This document shows positions 1-6,984 of a DNA stretch of 7,037 bases, piece by piece. Numbering within the stretch: the stretch's first letter is position 1; each line of letters opens with the position of its first letter. Under the pieces are notes generated by a model. The model worked only from the letters and a program-made list of their open reading frames with translations. It was not told where the DNA came from and made no database searches. Source of the DNA: Bacteroidales bacterium (lineage in GTDB: Bacteria > Bacteroidota > Bacteroidia > Bacteroidales > Muribaculaceae); NCBI GenBank assembly GCA_004553095.1, contig SFMJ01000089.1, positions 1 through 7,037 of the forward strand. The letters are read 5' to 3'. Made by a program: the position numbers and the translations under genes.

Positions 1-839
1 CCGGGATTACCAAAAAGCATATTGTGAGGAAGTGTGCCGGAGAAAGCCGCCACTGTTTGGGCTTTCCTTATATATCTGATAGTATCTTTAATATCAAGTT
101 GCTCAGGATATATGATCGCATATCCGTTGCTCAAAAAAAACCGATCAAACCATTTCAGGTCATATTCTACTTTAAGGGCTTTGTCAAGTTTGGAGCGACT
201 CATAAAGATCTTGTCAGGATAATCATCAGAAGCCCCCTTCATAGCCTCTTCTGCTATTAGGTCATACACTCGAGTAGTATCCGAGCTGAAATGGTGTCGT
301 GGGATGCATCCTGACTCAGGCACCAAAATTTTCTTATAGCGAACCGGACTCTCTATAATGTCTATCTTCGAGTCTAAATGCAACATCTTCAGGCACTCCA
401 ATATATTGCCGACAGGAGTATTATTTTCCCCCGGTTGACGGACGAATACAATCCTATCAAATTCATATTTACCATCTACTGCTGCCCATAAGCGAGACAG
501 GTTGTCTGTAATAAAATGCCCCCAATGCCCTGTCAAATGTCCACAATACATTACTGTCAGTTCTTGACCGGTCTCAGCGGAATGTTCTCTTCCATAATCC
601 TCTACAAGATTAGGGAAATCAATATCTCCCGATTCGGGGATAAAGTTAAATTGATCATTTAGCACTCCACATTCGTAAGAACCATCATTACACATGTTCG
701 GCACAAAGGGGATCACCGTTCCATCGTCAATTTCTACCACTCTGAGTGGCTTGTTATTGCGTTTGAAGATCTCATAGCGTTTTAGAAGAAGGTCTCTCTT
801 CTTTACACGCAAATAATCAATATTGGCGACATTCATCAT
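1..839 (-). CDS. Glycosyltransferase family 61-like protein, 3' end outside the window
   Basis: Reading the minus strand from ATG at 839 gives 279 complete codons without a stop, so the gene runs off the left edge and its C-terminus is missing. The product resembles the GT61/DUF563 glycosyltransferases often found in capsule and O-antigen loci. Visible landmarks are HWGHFITDNLSRLW at about residues 105-118, the family's most recognisable block; FMSRSKLDK at about 212-220; and NGYAIIYPEQLDIKDTI at about 238-254, followed by a segment ending SGTLPHNMLF (267-276), which matches the usual C-terminal end of the fold. No signal peptide or membrane segment is seen, so a cytoplasmic enzyme using a nucleotide sugar is expected; donor and acceptor cannot be told. 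ATG codons at 839 and 836 are both possible starts. An in-frame TAA lies 15 nt before the first, so translation cannot start further upstream. It follows the acyltransferase gene by 32 nt and is probably co-transcribed. It looks more AT-rich than the genes to its right. Confidence 0.8.
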   Translation of the reverse strand, partial: MMNVANIDYLRVKKRDLLLKRYEIFKRNNKPLRVVEIDDGTVIPFVPNMCNDGSYECGVLNDQFNFIPESGDIDFPNLVEDYGREHSAETGQELTVMYCGHLTGHWGHFITDNLSRLWAAVDGKYEFDRIVFVRQPGENNTPVGNILECLKMLHLDSKIDIIESPVRYKKILVPESGCIPRHHFSSDTTRVYDLIAEEAMKGASDDYPDKIFMSRSKLDKALKVEYDLKWFDRFFLSNGYAIIYPEQLDIKDTIRYIRKAQTVAAFSGTLPHNMLFGNP

Positions 840-871
840 AAGAGAACTTAATGTTTACTAAGGAGCACGTT

Positions 872-1825
872 CTAAAGGGTGAGGTGATAGCGGGTGTAGG
901 TGGTGGCGGTGGCGCCGTAGGAATATTTCTGGCGGAGGAGGCCTGCGTTGAGGACGCGTCCATGGTCCTCATTGCTGATGCCGAAATCGAGATATGCCCG
1001 GTCGGCATATCTCTCACGGATCAGATATACCATCAAGGGAGTGAGCAGGTTAAGTTCACGGCCGCGTGAGGTAGTGGCTATATACTGGGTATGAGCGACA
1101 CTCCCGGTGTCGTAGACACATACTCCGGCATGCGGTTCGCCATCGAGCATAGTGACGTAAAAGCGAATATTATCGGCAAATCTATCTGCGAGCAACTTCA
1201 TCTCCTCGGGGCTATGCACCGGTGATGTATCATGCCTCTCACGAAGGCACTCGGCGAGCATCGCCATAAAGAGATCGATATCACGCGTCTCCTCCACCTT
1301 GACATCAAGACGAGAGGTAGCGGCGAGATGACGACGTTGCAACTGATTGAGTTGCCCCGGGTTACGAAGGTCGATAGTAGCGCTGAGATTGCATTCACTC
1401 AGTGTAGCGCCGAGACGGAAGAGGGCATATTCATCCTCCTGCGATGGTTGCCGGCAATAGATATAAGGGATCGGTTTATAGTCCAACGCCCGGATGCCGG
1501 CATTACGCCATACGCGGCAAGCCTCGGTGAATATTTCCAAGAGATCGGCTCCATCGAGATGAGCAGGGGGAAGGATCCAACCGCCGTAGGTCAGTCCGCC
1601 ATGCGAACAGAGGGTACCATCGTCAGCCAGATTGGCGGGGAGCATAGCCAGCAAGCGATTTCCCTTGAACGCCAACCAACTGCAATCGGCGAAGCGGTCG
1701 GCATGATAATCCATATAATCGCGAAGATGCAGGAATGTGGCATTGCGCGAAAGGAGCACAAACTCATTCCAACGTCGGCGCGACGACTCCGAGCCATCAT
1801 ATTTCACTAACTTCCACTCACTCAT
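872..1825 (-). CDS. FemAB/GNAT-like acyltransferase (Acetyltransf_6 type)
   Basis: This is a 317-residue protein of the FemAB-like GNAT class, whose members move acyl or aminoacyl groups onto cell-wall or polysaccharide acceptors; the substrate here is unknown. The N-terminal half has blocks I associate with a Bacteroidota subfamily: MDYHADRF (38-45), LLAMLPAN (58-65), SHGGLTYGGW (74-83) and ALDYKPIPYIY (113-123). The C-terminal half has GVCVYDTG (234-241) and YLDFGISNEDHGRVLNAGL (278-296), the typical end of the second GNAT fold. There is no signal peptide, so it should be cytoplasmic. I place the start at 1825 (MSEWKLVKYD). The frame stays open upstream to an ATG at 1972, but that stretch overlaps the EnvC-like gene and has no resemblance to the family. 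No Shine-Dalgarno is seen. It lies 49 nt after the EnvC-like stop and 32 nt before the GT61-like gene, which suggests sugar or glycan modification. The family call is fairly sure; the reaction is inferred. Confidence 0.8.
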   Translation of the reverse strand: MSEWKLVKYDGSESSRRRWNEFVLLSRNATFLHLRDYMDYHADRFADCSWLAFKGNRLLAMLPANLADDGTLCSHGGLTYGGWILPPAHLDGADLLEIFTEACRVWRNAGIRALDYKPIPYIYCRQPSQEDEYALFRLGATLSECNLSATIDLRNPGQLNQLQRRHLAATSRLDVKVEETRDIDLFMAMLAECLRERHDTSPVHSPEEMKLLADRFADNIRFYVTMLDGEPHAGVCVYDTGSVAHTQYIATTSRGRELNLLTPLMVYLIRERYADRAYLDFGISNEDHGRVLNAGLLRQKYSYGATATTYTRYHLTL

Positions 1826-1874
1826 AACGATCAATATAGGGTTAAAAGACACATAACCGGGATAAAAGAGGCGA

Positions 1875-3629
1875 TCAACGGATCCACCCCTGCGGGTCGA
1901 GTTTTTCGCGGTTTTTCCACACCTCGAAGTGGATGCTGCTACGCGAGGGATCATCCTCACTTCTGCCAACACTTCCGAGGGCTTGTCCCTGCTTCACCGA
2001 GTCACCCACCTTGACGCTTGTCGAGGCGATATTGCCATAGACGGTATAATAATCGCCATGACTTACGATCACCACCGTAGAATACCCCGGGATCTTATAG
2101 ACACCCGACACCTTTCCGGCATATACAGCCTGCGCCGTAGCCCCATTCGCCACCTCGGCATCAATGCCGGGGTTGTCGTAAGTCACATTGGGGAGATCGG
2201 GGAGGGTGTTGAGGCCGAAATGGCTCACCACGCGGAAAGTTCCGGAGACAGGACGAGGCAGCGCACCCTTCATCGAGGCGAAATTCGATCCCCCTTGTGA
2301 AGATTTGCCGGCAGATGGTTTGCTCACCGACGAGCCGCCCGAACTTGACGACGAAGCGGAAGGCTTCGCCTTATCCTGGCTACGCGGTTTGCGACGGCGA
2401 GCCTCTGCATAACTCACATCCTTATCATCCTTCTTGGCAAGATCCCCCTTATTGCTATTCTTATCAGGAGTCTTGGTGGTCTGTTTCTTCTGATCTTGCT
2501 TCTTGCTGTCAGACTTCTTCTTATCTTGCTTCTTTTGATCCTTCTTATCCTGTTTTTTCTCTTGAGATTTCTCTTGTTTTTTCTCCTGTTCGGCTTTATT
2601 TTGCTCGGCGAGGAGTTCGGCATTTCGACGTTCCTCCTGTTGGCGGGCCTCTCGTTCGCGTCGTTCGGCCTCGGCTTGTTCCTTCTCGCGGGCACGTTGT
2701 TCGGCTTGAGCGCGTCGTTGCTCCTCAGCGATCAGGGCGGAGATGCGGCTCTTCAGCGAATTGGCTTCCGCCTGCTTCTTGGCGAGGTGGGAGCGGAGAG
2801 CATCGCCATTTTTTTTGAGTTCGACGACGATGGCATCTTGGCGGTCGTATTGAGCCTGCAAAGCCTGTTGTGCCTTCATATCGGCAGCCAAGGCGCGGGA
2901 GTGCATATCCTTGGTTTGCGACAACTCCTGCGACTCCTTGCGGAGTTTGGCCACACGCTTATTGATGTCGGCACTGCAGCGGTCGCGCCAGTCGCCGAAC
3001 TCCTTCAGATACCTCATACGGCGTAGTCCCTCATTGAAACTCTTGGCAGAGAAGATGAAAGCCAAGGTCGACATACTCTTGCGCTTGGTGCGCATCTTCT
3101 TGACCGTCTTCAGATACTCGGCACGAAGGCGGCTGAGTTGCTCCTCTTCGTTGGCGATATTGGCAGAGAGTTGGTCGATACGGCTCTGCAAGACACTGAC
3201 ACGACGGCCCGACTCTTCGACCTTCTTTTTGCCCTGAGCGATATCCCCCTCGAGGCGACCCAGTTCGGAGAGGTTCTTCTTCACTTCGGCATCATTCTTG
3301 CGGATTTCCTCCTTGGTTTGGGCTATCTCACGCCGTGTTGACTCCTCGCGTTGCTTCATCTCGGCAGAGGTCTCCGGCTTGGAGTTGCCCCCCCTCTTCG
3401 ACTTGCTTGAGGATTTCTTGGAAGAACTCTTCTTGCTTGAGGATTTCTTGGAAGAACTCTTCTTGGAAGAGGACTTCTTGCCCGAACTCTTCTTGGAAGA
3501 AGATTTGCCGGTGGTGGCAGTAGTGGTGCTTTTAGACTTGCTCTTAGAAGTCCGGGCGTATGCATCGGGTAGCGGCACGAGAGCCGTTACAGCCACAATA
3601 ATAAGGTATATTAATATATTACGCGACAT
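1875..3629 (-). CDS. EnvC-like murein hydrolase activator with degenerate LytM (M23) domain
   Basis: This 584-residue exported protein has the EnvC layout. Residues 1-25 form a signal peptide with likely cleavage after AYA. Residues 26-79 are a Ser/Lys tract built on KKSSS. About 90-345 is a long charged coiled coil with a hydrophobic break near STLAFIFSAKSFNEGLRRM. About 345-445 is a Lys/Gln/Asp-rich then Ser/Gly-rich linker, and 463-584 is a LytM/M23 domain. The M23 metal and catalytic sites are mostly lost: the HxGID position reads NPGID (N486, D490), the YxHL position reads YGNI (N533), and HLHFE reads SIHFE (S565, H567). Known EnvC and NlpD proteins with such sites activate periplasmic amidases instead of cutting peptidoglycan, and in E. 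coli EnvC the coiled coil binds FtsEX. The same role is inferred here; no amidase or ftsEX gene is in the window. The start lies 10 nt after the DUF4292 stop, with no other ATG nearby. Both low-complexity tracts are longer than I expect for the family. Confidence 0.9.
   Translation of the reverse strand: MSRNILIYLIIVAVTALVPLPDAYARTSKSKSKSTTTATTGKSSSKKSSGKKSSSKKSSSKKSSSKKSSSKKSSSKSKRGGNSKPETSAEMKQREESTRREIAQTKEEIRKNDAEVKKNLSELGRLEGDIAQGKKKVEESGRRVSVLQSRIDQLSANIANEEEQLSRLRAEYLKTVKKMRTKRKSMSTLAFIFSAKSFNEGLRRMRYLKEFGDWRDRCSADINKRVAKLRKESQELSQTKDMHSRALAADMKAQQALQAQYDRQDAIVVELKKNGDALRSHLAKKQAEANSLKSRISALIAEEQRRAQAEQRAREKEQAEAERREREARQQEERRNAELLAEQNKAEQEKKQEKSQEKKQDKKDQKKQDKKKSDSKKQDQKKQTTKTPDKNSNKGDLAKKDDKDVSYAEARRRKPRSQDKAKPSASSSSSGGSSVSKPSAGKSSQGGSNFASMKGALPRPVSGTFRVVSHFGLNTLPDLPNVTYDNPGIDAEVANGATAQAVYAGKVSGVYKIPGYSTVVIVSHGDYYTVYGNIASTSVKVGDSVKQGQALGSVGRSEDDPSRSSIHFEVWKNREKLDPQGWIR
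3403..3506. repeat. 30-bp tandem repeat coding for the SSSKK tract
   Basis: Inside the EnvC-like gene, the 30-bp unit at 3403-3432 is followed by an identical copy at 3433-3462. A diverged third copy lies at 3463-3492 and a partial fourth at 3493-3506. Each unit codes for two rounds of the five-residue KKSSS pattern, covering roughly residues 42-76 of the protein. Unit length is a multiple of three, so gain or loss of a copy by slippage would keep the frame and only change the length of the tract. The two identical neighbours imply recent duplication or strong constraint at the DNA level. Confidence 0.9.
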
Positions 3630-3639
3630 TCTTTACCGA

Positions 3640-4407
3640 TCAGAGTATATTTTTGATCATCTCACGCAGGCTGTTGAGACGAGTATATTTCTTGTAATTG
3701 ATAGCCGACATAGGAGATCCGCCATATTTCACAGAAGAGAACTCGAGTTGGGCATTCATCTTCTTGTCGTTAATATCGAGCGAGATATCCATGCTCATAG
3801 TGTTCTGCTTGTAAGTATAGATCAGATCGGCGCTACCCTTGCCGGAGATTAAGGTCATCAAGGCGAGGGTTCGATAGGAGGGATCGACCAAGAATCCATA
3901 ATTTACCCATGAAGTAAGATCCTCGGAATTGGGGAGGAGCACATAGTTTCCGTCGACATCCTTGACAAAGTTGAACGCATCGACAAGTTGAGGAGAGAAT
4001 TCTCCCTTGCCGGGCACGATGACCCGAGCCATGAAAATGCTCTGCAATTCGCTCAGGGCGTATGGGTCATGCTTGAACACTTGTGCCAAAGGCTGGCAGA
4101 AGTAGTTTCCCTTCATCTTGTTGACAGCCACCACTTCGCGAGGGTTCACCTCCACACGCATCACTTCCCCCATCAGCGATACGCGCACCGAGATCTGTAT
4201 CAACGAATCCTTCTCCATATATATCTTGACAGAGGGGGAGAGGGGGAGAAGAGAGCAATGCAACTTGCCGCTGAACTCCACATTATGCCACTCCTTATAA
4301 CTATCGGCAAGGTTATGCAGGAATGGGTCAGCGTTATCGTCGGCAGCGATCATGGCTGACGTCGAGAAGAGCAACAGGGAAAATATAAGTAAAAATTTCT
4401 TCATCAT
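3640..4407 (-). CDS. DUF4292-family exported protein
   Basis: This 255-residue protein matches the DUF4292 family of Bacteroidota, both by its place between the TPR and EnvC-like genes and by its sequence. After the signal peptide it has the pattern EFSGKLHCSL at about 44-53, SVKIYMEKDSLIQISVRVSL at about 59-78, and EVMRVEVNPREVVAVNKM, like the curved beta-sheet of LolA/LolB-type lipoprotein carriers. I recall DUF4292 being grouped with that fold, but a role in lipoprotein transport is only a hypothesis. Residues 1-22 (MMKKFLLIFSLLLFSTSAMIAA) form a signal peptide that ends without a lipobox cysteine, so this copy looks like a soluble periplasmic protein, whereas many relatives are lipoproteins. 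Two adjacent ATGs (4407 and 4404) could start it. It lies 28 nt after the TPR gene and 10 nt before the EnvC-like gene, so co-transcription is very likely. The family call is good; the function is unknown. Confidence 0.8.
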   Translation of the reverse strand: MMKKFLLIFSLLLFSTSAMIAADDNADPFLHNLADSYKEWHNVEFSGKLHCSLLPLSPSVKIYMEKDSLIQISVRVSLMGEVMRVEVNPREVVAVNKMKGNYFCQPLAQVFKHDPYALSELQSIFMARVIVPGKGEFSPQLVDAFNFVKDVDGNYVLLPNSEDLTSWVNYGFLVDPSYRTLALMTLISGKGSADLIYTYKQNTMSMDISLDINDKKMNAQLEFSSVKYGGSPMSAINYKKYTRLNSLREMIKNIL

Positions 4408-4435
4408 ATATCTGAGTTAGGCAGGTTTTGCTATA

Positions 4436-6355
4436 TCATTTGACCATCTTTTCGACCACATCGTTTAATTCGGAGGTGTCATCTGCTTCTGTCGCCTCCC
4501 CACCGCCGGCAGCCTCAGTAATTTTAAGGACATCATCCTCGATCTCCTTCATACGGGCGATGATGTCAGCATAATCTGGATTGTCGGTATCATTATCTTG
4601 CTTCATTAAGTCGATGGCTTTCTCCCAGGCGCGATAAGCCGGCTCTTTACGGCCGAGCGCCAAGAGGATACAGCCATAATGGTCGAAGAGATCGTAGGTC
4701 AGATCCTTGTCTCTCATAGGGTCTTCGCCATTGATAGCCCTCTCCATAGGAGCGAGAGCCTCTTCATAGCGGCCCAGTTTATACAATATCCAGGCGTAAG
4801 TGTCGAGATATACATAATAGTCTCGATCGCTCCCTGTCAGAGACCTACGGCTTAGTTCGAGAGCCTTGTTGAGATCGTCGCCTTTCAGCGCGAGGAAATA
4901 GGCATAATTGTTGGCGACCTCATGATAGTCAGGGTCGATGGCGAGGGCATTGTCGAAAGTGCGATAACAATCCTCCATGCGGCCGAGCGAGTGGTAATTA
5001 TTGCCAATGCTATTGAGCGATGTCAGCAAGAGATCGAGATCGCCGTAACTGATGTCGCGGCGGATATCATTCCGGGTGATGATGCTATCGGGGCGGAGTG
5101 AAGGTTGAATCGATTTGATTATTTCCATAAAGAGATCGTTAGACTTCTGATACTCCTTGGTTTGGGCATAGATAATAGCGCAAGTTCTTCTAAGGCCCTG
5201 CGAGTCGGGGAGATATTTCTTGGATCTATGATAACTCTCGATGGCACGTTCCGGAGTATTATTTTGCATCTGATAATAAATCAGATTGAGCCAACGTTCC
5301 TCTTTGGCGGGGTCGATATCGATGGCATAACTCATATACTCCTCGGCAGCCTTGGTGTCGGATTTGACAGCGGCATAAATAGCGGCAAATTCGAGCACAT
5401 CCGCATTAAGGGGATATTGCTTGAGGAGAACATCCATCATATCATCCGAGCGTTTGCCATTTTGATTTCTGATATTATCTATCACGTAAGATCTCATACA
5501 TTCGATTTTATCGGCGACGTCGATATCTTCAGCCCTCATGACTTCGGCCATCAGCGAGTCGTATGCTACGGAATCGCCGAGAGCCTGATAGCACATTGCC
5601 AGCCCATATTTGGGTTGGCCGGAGTCGGGGTTGATCTTTTCAGCGCGACGATAGTCGCAGATGGCGGAATCGAGGTTGGCCGCTTCTTGATAGAAAGCAG
5701 CCCTCATCATATAAGAGAGCATATTATGAGGCTCGGCGATAACGAGGCTATCCATCACTTTTAAGGCGGAGATACTATCTCCCATCATCATGTAGCACTG
5801 TGCTTTACGTGTCGAGACAGAGTAATTCACACCCTTGAGGCGTTCATATCGACGGAGCACGTCGATAGCCATCGGATAGTTTTCGTGGATGACGTAGGCA
5901 TATTCGAGGGCATCGAGCAGGTCGGTATTGTCGGTGTTATGGCTGTAAGCACGTTCGAGCACATCGATATCCTCGGAGATGGAGTCATTGCTGATTCTGA
6001 GGATATTGCAATAGATTATAGCCTCGCGGGCATCGTCGGGGTTGGCGTCGATATACTTTCTCATGAGTCGGCATGCCTTGGTCATACAACCGGGATTTCC
6101 TATCGAGTCATACATATTGATGAGCATATATCGGCCATAACCGAGAGCCGCCTCATTGAAAGTAGTGTCGGTAAGGTAAGCCTTTCGGAAAAGTTCGTGA
6201 GCGGCGGGATAGTCTTTGGCGATCTCGCTGCGGATTGCGGCATTGTAATAATAGTTAGCCTTACGCCTCATCGCCGGGTCGGGCTTACCGGCGAAAGCGG
6301 TAAGCATCATCAGCAAGGCGAGTGCCGACACGAAATATTTAACCATTCTATTCAT
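4436..6355 (-). CDS. Exported tetratricopeptide-repeat protein
   Basis: This 639-residue protein begins with a signal peptide (VKYFVSALALLMMLTAFA, likely cleaved after AFA near residue 22) with no lipobox. The rest is almost wholly helical TPR repeats. The clearest are near residues 30-65 (AAIRSEIAKDYPAAHELFRKA), the middle (NLDSAICDYRRAEKINPDS) and the C-terminal third (RMEDCYRTFDNALAIDPDY, then NNYAYFLALKGDDLNKALEL and DTYAWILYKLGRYEEALAPM). The last blocks are typical of the large TPR proteins next to DUF4292 and EnvC-like genes in Bacteroidota. The final 30 or so residues are acidic and probably disordered. TPR arrays bind partner proteins and no enzyme motif is seen, so it is likely a periplasmic scaffold, possibly for its operon neighbours. 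The start at 6355 is 15 nt after the dut stop; a second in-frame ATG three codons later would also keep the signal peptide. There is no Shine-Dalgarno. Confidence 0.88.
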   Translation of the reverse strand: MNRMVKYFVSALALLMMLTAFAGKPDPAMRRKANYYYNAAIRSEIAKDYPAAHELFRKAYLTDTTFNEAALGYGRYMLINMYDSIGNPGCMTKACRLMRKYIDANPDDAREAIIYCNILRISNDSISEDIDVLERAYSHNTDNTDLLDALEYAYVIHENYPMAIDVLRRYERLKGVNYSVSTRKAQCYMMMGDSISALKVMDSLVIAEPHNMLSYMMRAAFYQEAANLDSAICDYRRAEKINPDSGQPKYGLAMCYQALGDSVAYDSLMAEVMRAEDIDVADKIECMRSYVIDNIRNQNGKRSDDMMDVLLKQYPLNADVLEFAAIYAAVKSDTKAAEEYMSYAIDIDPAKEERWLNLIYYQMQNNTPERAIESYHRSKKYLPDSQGLRRTCAIIYAQTKEYQKSNDLFMEIIKSIQPSLRPDSIITRNDIRRDISYGDLDLLLTSLNSIGNNYHSLGRMEDCYRTFDNALAIDPDYHEVANNYAYFLALKGDDLNKALELSRRSLTGSDRDYYVYLDTYAWILYKLGRYEEALAPMERAINGEDPMRDKDLTYDLFDHYGCILLALGRKEPAYRAWEKAIDLMKQDNDTDNPDYADIIARMKEIEDDVLKITEAAGGGEATEADDTSELNDVVEKMVK

Positions 6356-6370
6356 AGTTGGGGGAATCCC

Positions 6371-6817
6371 TTATTTTCTGCCGGTATGACCGAATCCGCC
6401 GGCATCTCGTTCACTCTTATCGAGCGATTCGACCTGCTGCCATGAAGTTTTGACACACTCATTGATCACCATTTGGCAGATTCTCTCGCCGCTGGTGATG
6501 GTGAAAGGCTCGGAGCTGAGGTTGATTAATATTACTCCCACTTCGCCGCGATAGTCGGCGTCGATAGTGCCGGGAGTATTGAGCACGGTGATGCCATGTT
6601 TCAGCGCCAAGCCGCTACGTGGGCGGATCTGACATTCATAGCCGGAGGGGAGCTGCATGAAGAGTCCGGTGGGGATCAGGGCGCGACCCATCGGGGGGAT
6701 GGTCACATCCCCCTCGGGGAGATAGGCTCGCACATCCATGCCGGCGGCATCGGGTGTGCTCGGTTGTGGCAACGGATTGTTGCTCTTATTGATGACTTTT
6801 ATGATCTGAGGGTCCAT
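6371..6817 (-). CDS. dut: Deoxyuridine 5'-triphosphate nucleotidohydrolase (dUTPase)
   Basis: This 148-residue enzyme hydrolyses dUTP to dUMP and pyrophosphate in the cytoplasm, keeping uracil out of DNA and supplying dUMP for thymidylate synthesis. The length is normal for the homotrimeric family and all five motifs are present: DAAGMDVRA (23-31); PRSGLA (66-71); GTIDADYRGEVGV (83-95), with the catalytic aspartate D86 and uracil-contacting Y89; GERICQM (110-116); and RDAGGFGHTGRK (137-148), with F142 that stacks on the base. Nothing is missing, so it should be active. The start at 6817 is the only ATG that gives the expected N-terminus, and motif 1 sits at the usual distance from it. It is the first gene of the operon, with the TPR gene 15 nt behind it. 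A candidate promoter lies about 65 nt upstream. Certainty is high. Confidence 0.97.
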   Translation of the reverse strand: MDPQIIKVINKSNNPLPQPSTPDAAGMDVRAYLPEGDVTIPPMGRALIPTGLFMQLPSGYECQIRPRSGLALKHGITVLNTPGTIDADYRGEVGVILINLSSEPFTITSGERICQMVINECVKTSWQQVESLDKSERDAGGFGHTGRK

Positions 6818-6882
6818 TACAAAATTGTTTTGAAGAAAACTGATATCACAACAGGTAAAAACAGAGAAATGATAAATCGGCT

Positions 6883-6890
6883 CAAAGCTA
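6883..6890 (-). promoter_or_regulatory. Candidate Bacteroidota -7 box upstream of dut
   Basis: On the minus strand these bases read TAGCTTTG, an exact fit to the TAnnTTTG -7 element of the main Bacteroidota sigma factor. A transcript starting just after it would have an untranslated leader of about 60 nt before the dut ATG. The expected TTTG -33 element at a spacing of 19-21 nt is not there (the bases are GC-rich), and the match is short, so the call rests on position and the -7 box alone. It would drive dut and the genes behind it. Confidence 0.4.
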
Positions 6891-6925
6891 CGACTCCCAA
6901 ATTACCGGGAACGCGCGCTAAGATA

Positions 6926-6967
6926 AAAATATGGTTGCCTCCCGAACAAGAAGGCAACCGATATTTT
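6926..6967 (-). terminator. Hairpin terminator after the ferredoxin gene
   Basis: An 8-bp perfect stem (6933-6940 with 6952-6959) has an 11-nt loop and can be extended by seven A-T pairs if G6960 bulges out. On the minus strand the GC-rich stem is followed by ATATTTTTAT, as expected for an intrinsic terminator of the ferredoxin gene that ends at 6985. On the plus strand it is also followed by a T-rich run, so it could stop transcription both ways. It separates the ferredoxin from the dut operon. Confidence 0.7.
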
Positions 6968-6984
6968 CTCTTTTGCAAGATTGT

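Noticed and set aside
24..260. Two short overlapping plus-strand frames at the left edge
   Set aside because: They are antisense to the GT61-like gene, which is open over its full 279 codons and carries family motifs.
1232..1810. Plus-strand open frame of 192 residues
   Set aside because: It lies fully antisense to the acyltransferase gene, which has clear family motifs, and the translated sequence resembles no family I know.
1840..1858. Small hairpin (5-bp stem, 9-nt loop) between the EnvC-like and acyltransferase genes
   Set aside because: The stem is too short and no T-run follows on the minus strand, so it is not a credible terminator.
1826..1972. Upstream ATG at 1972 that would lengthen the acyltransferase by 49 residues
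   Set aside because: The extension overlaps the end of the EnvC-like gene in another frame and is not family-like; the ATG at 1825 gives the expected N-terminus.
2496..3026. Plus-strand frame of 176 residues with a very leucine-rich, membrane-like start
   Set aside because: It is the antisense of the Lys/Gln-rich part of the EnvC-like gene: AAG codons read backwards as CTT leucine. The hydrophobicity is an artefact.
5105..5764. Plus-strand open frame of 219 residues, and a similar one at 5885-6445
   Set aside because: Both are antisense to the TPR gene and its neighbour; they owe their length to the codon pattern of the sense strand and show no recognisable domain.
6820..6832. Inverted repeat CAAAA-TTG-TTTTG just before the dut start
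   Set aside because: Five-base AT-rich arms arise easily by chance; with no second copy or known regulator it does not support an operator call.
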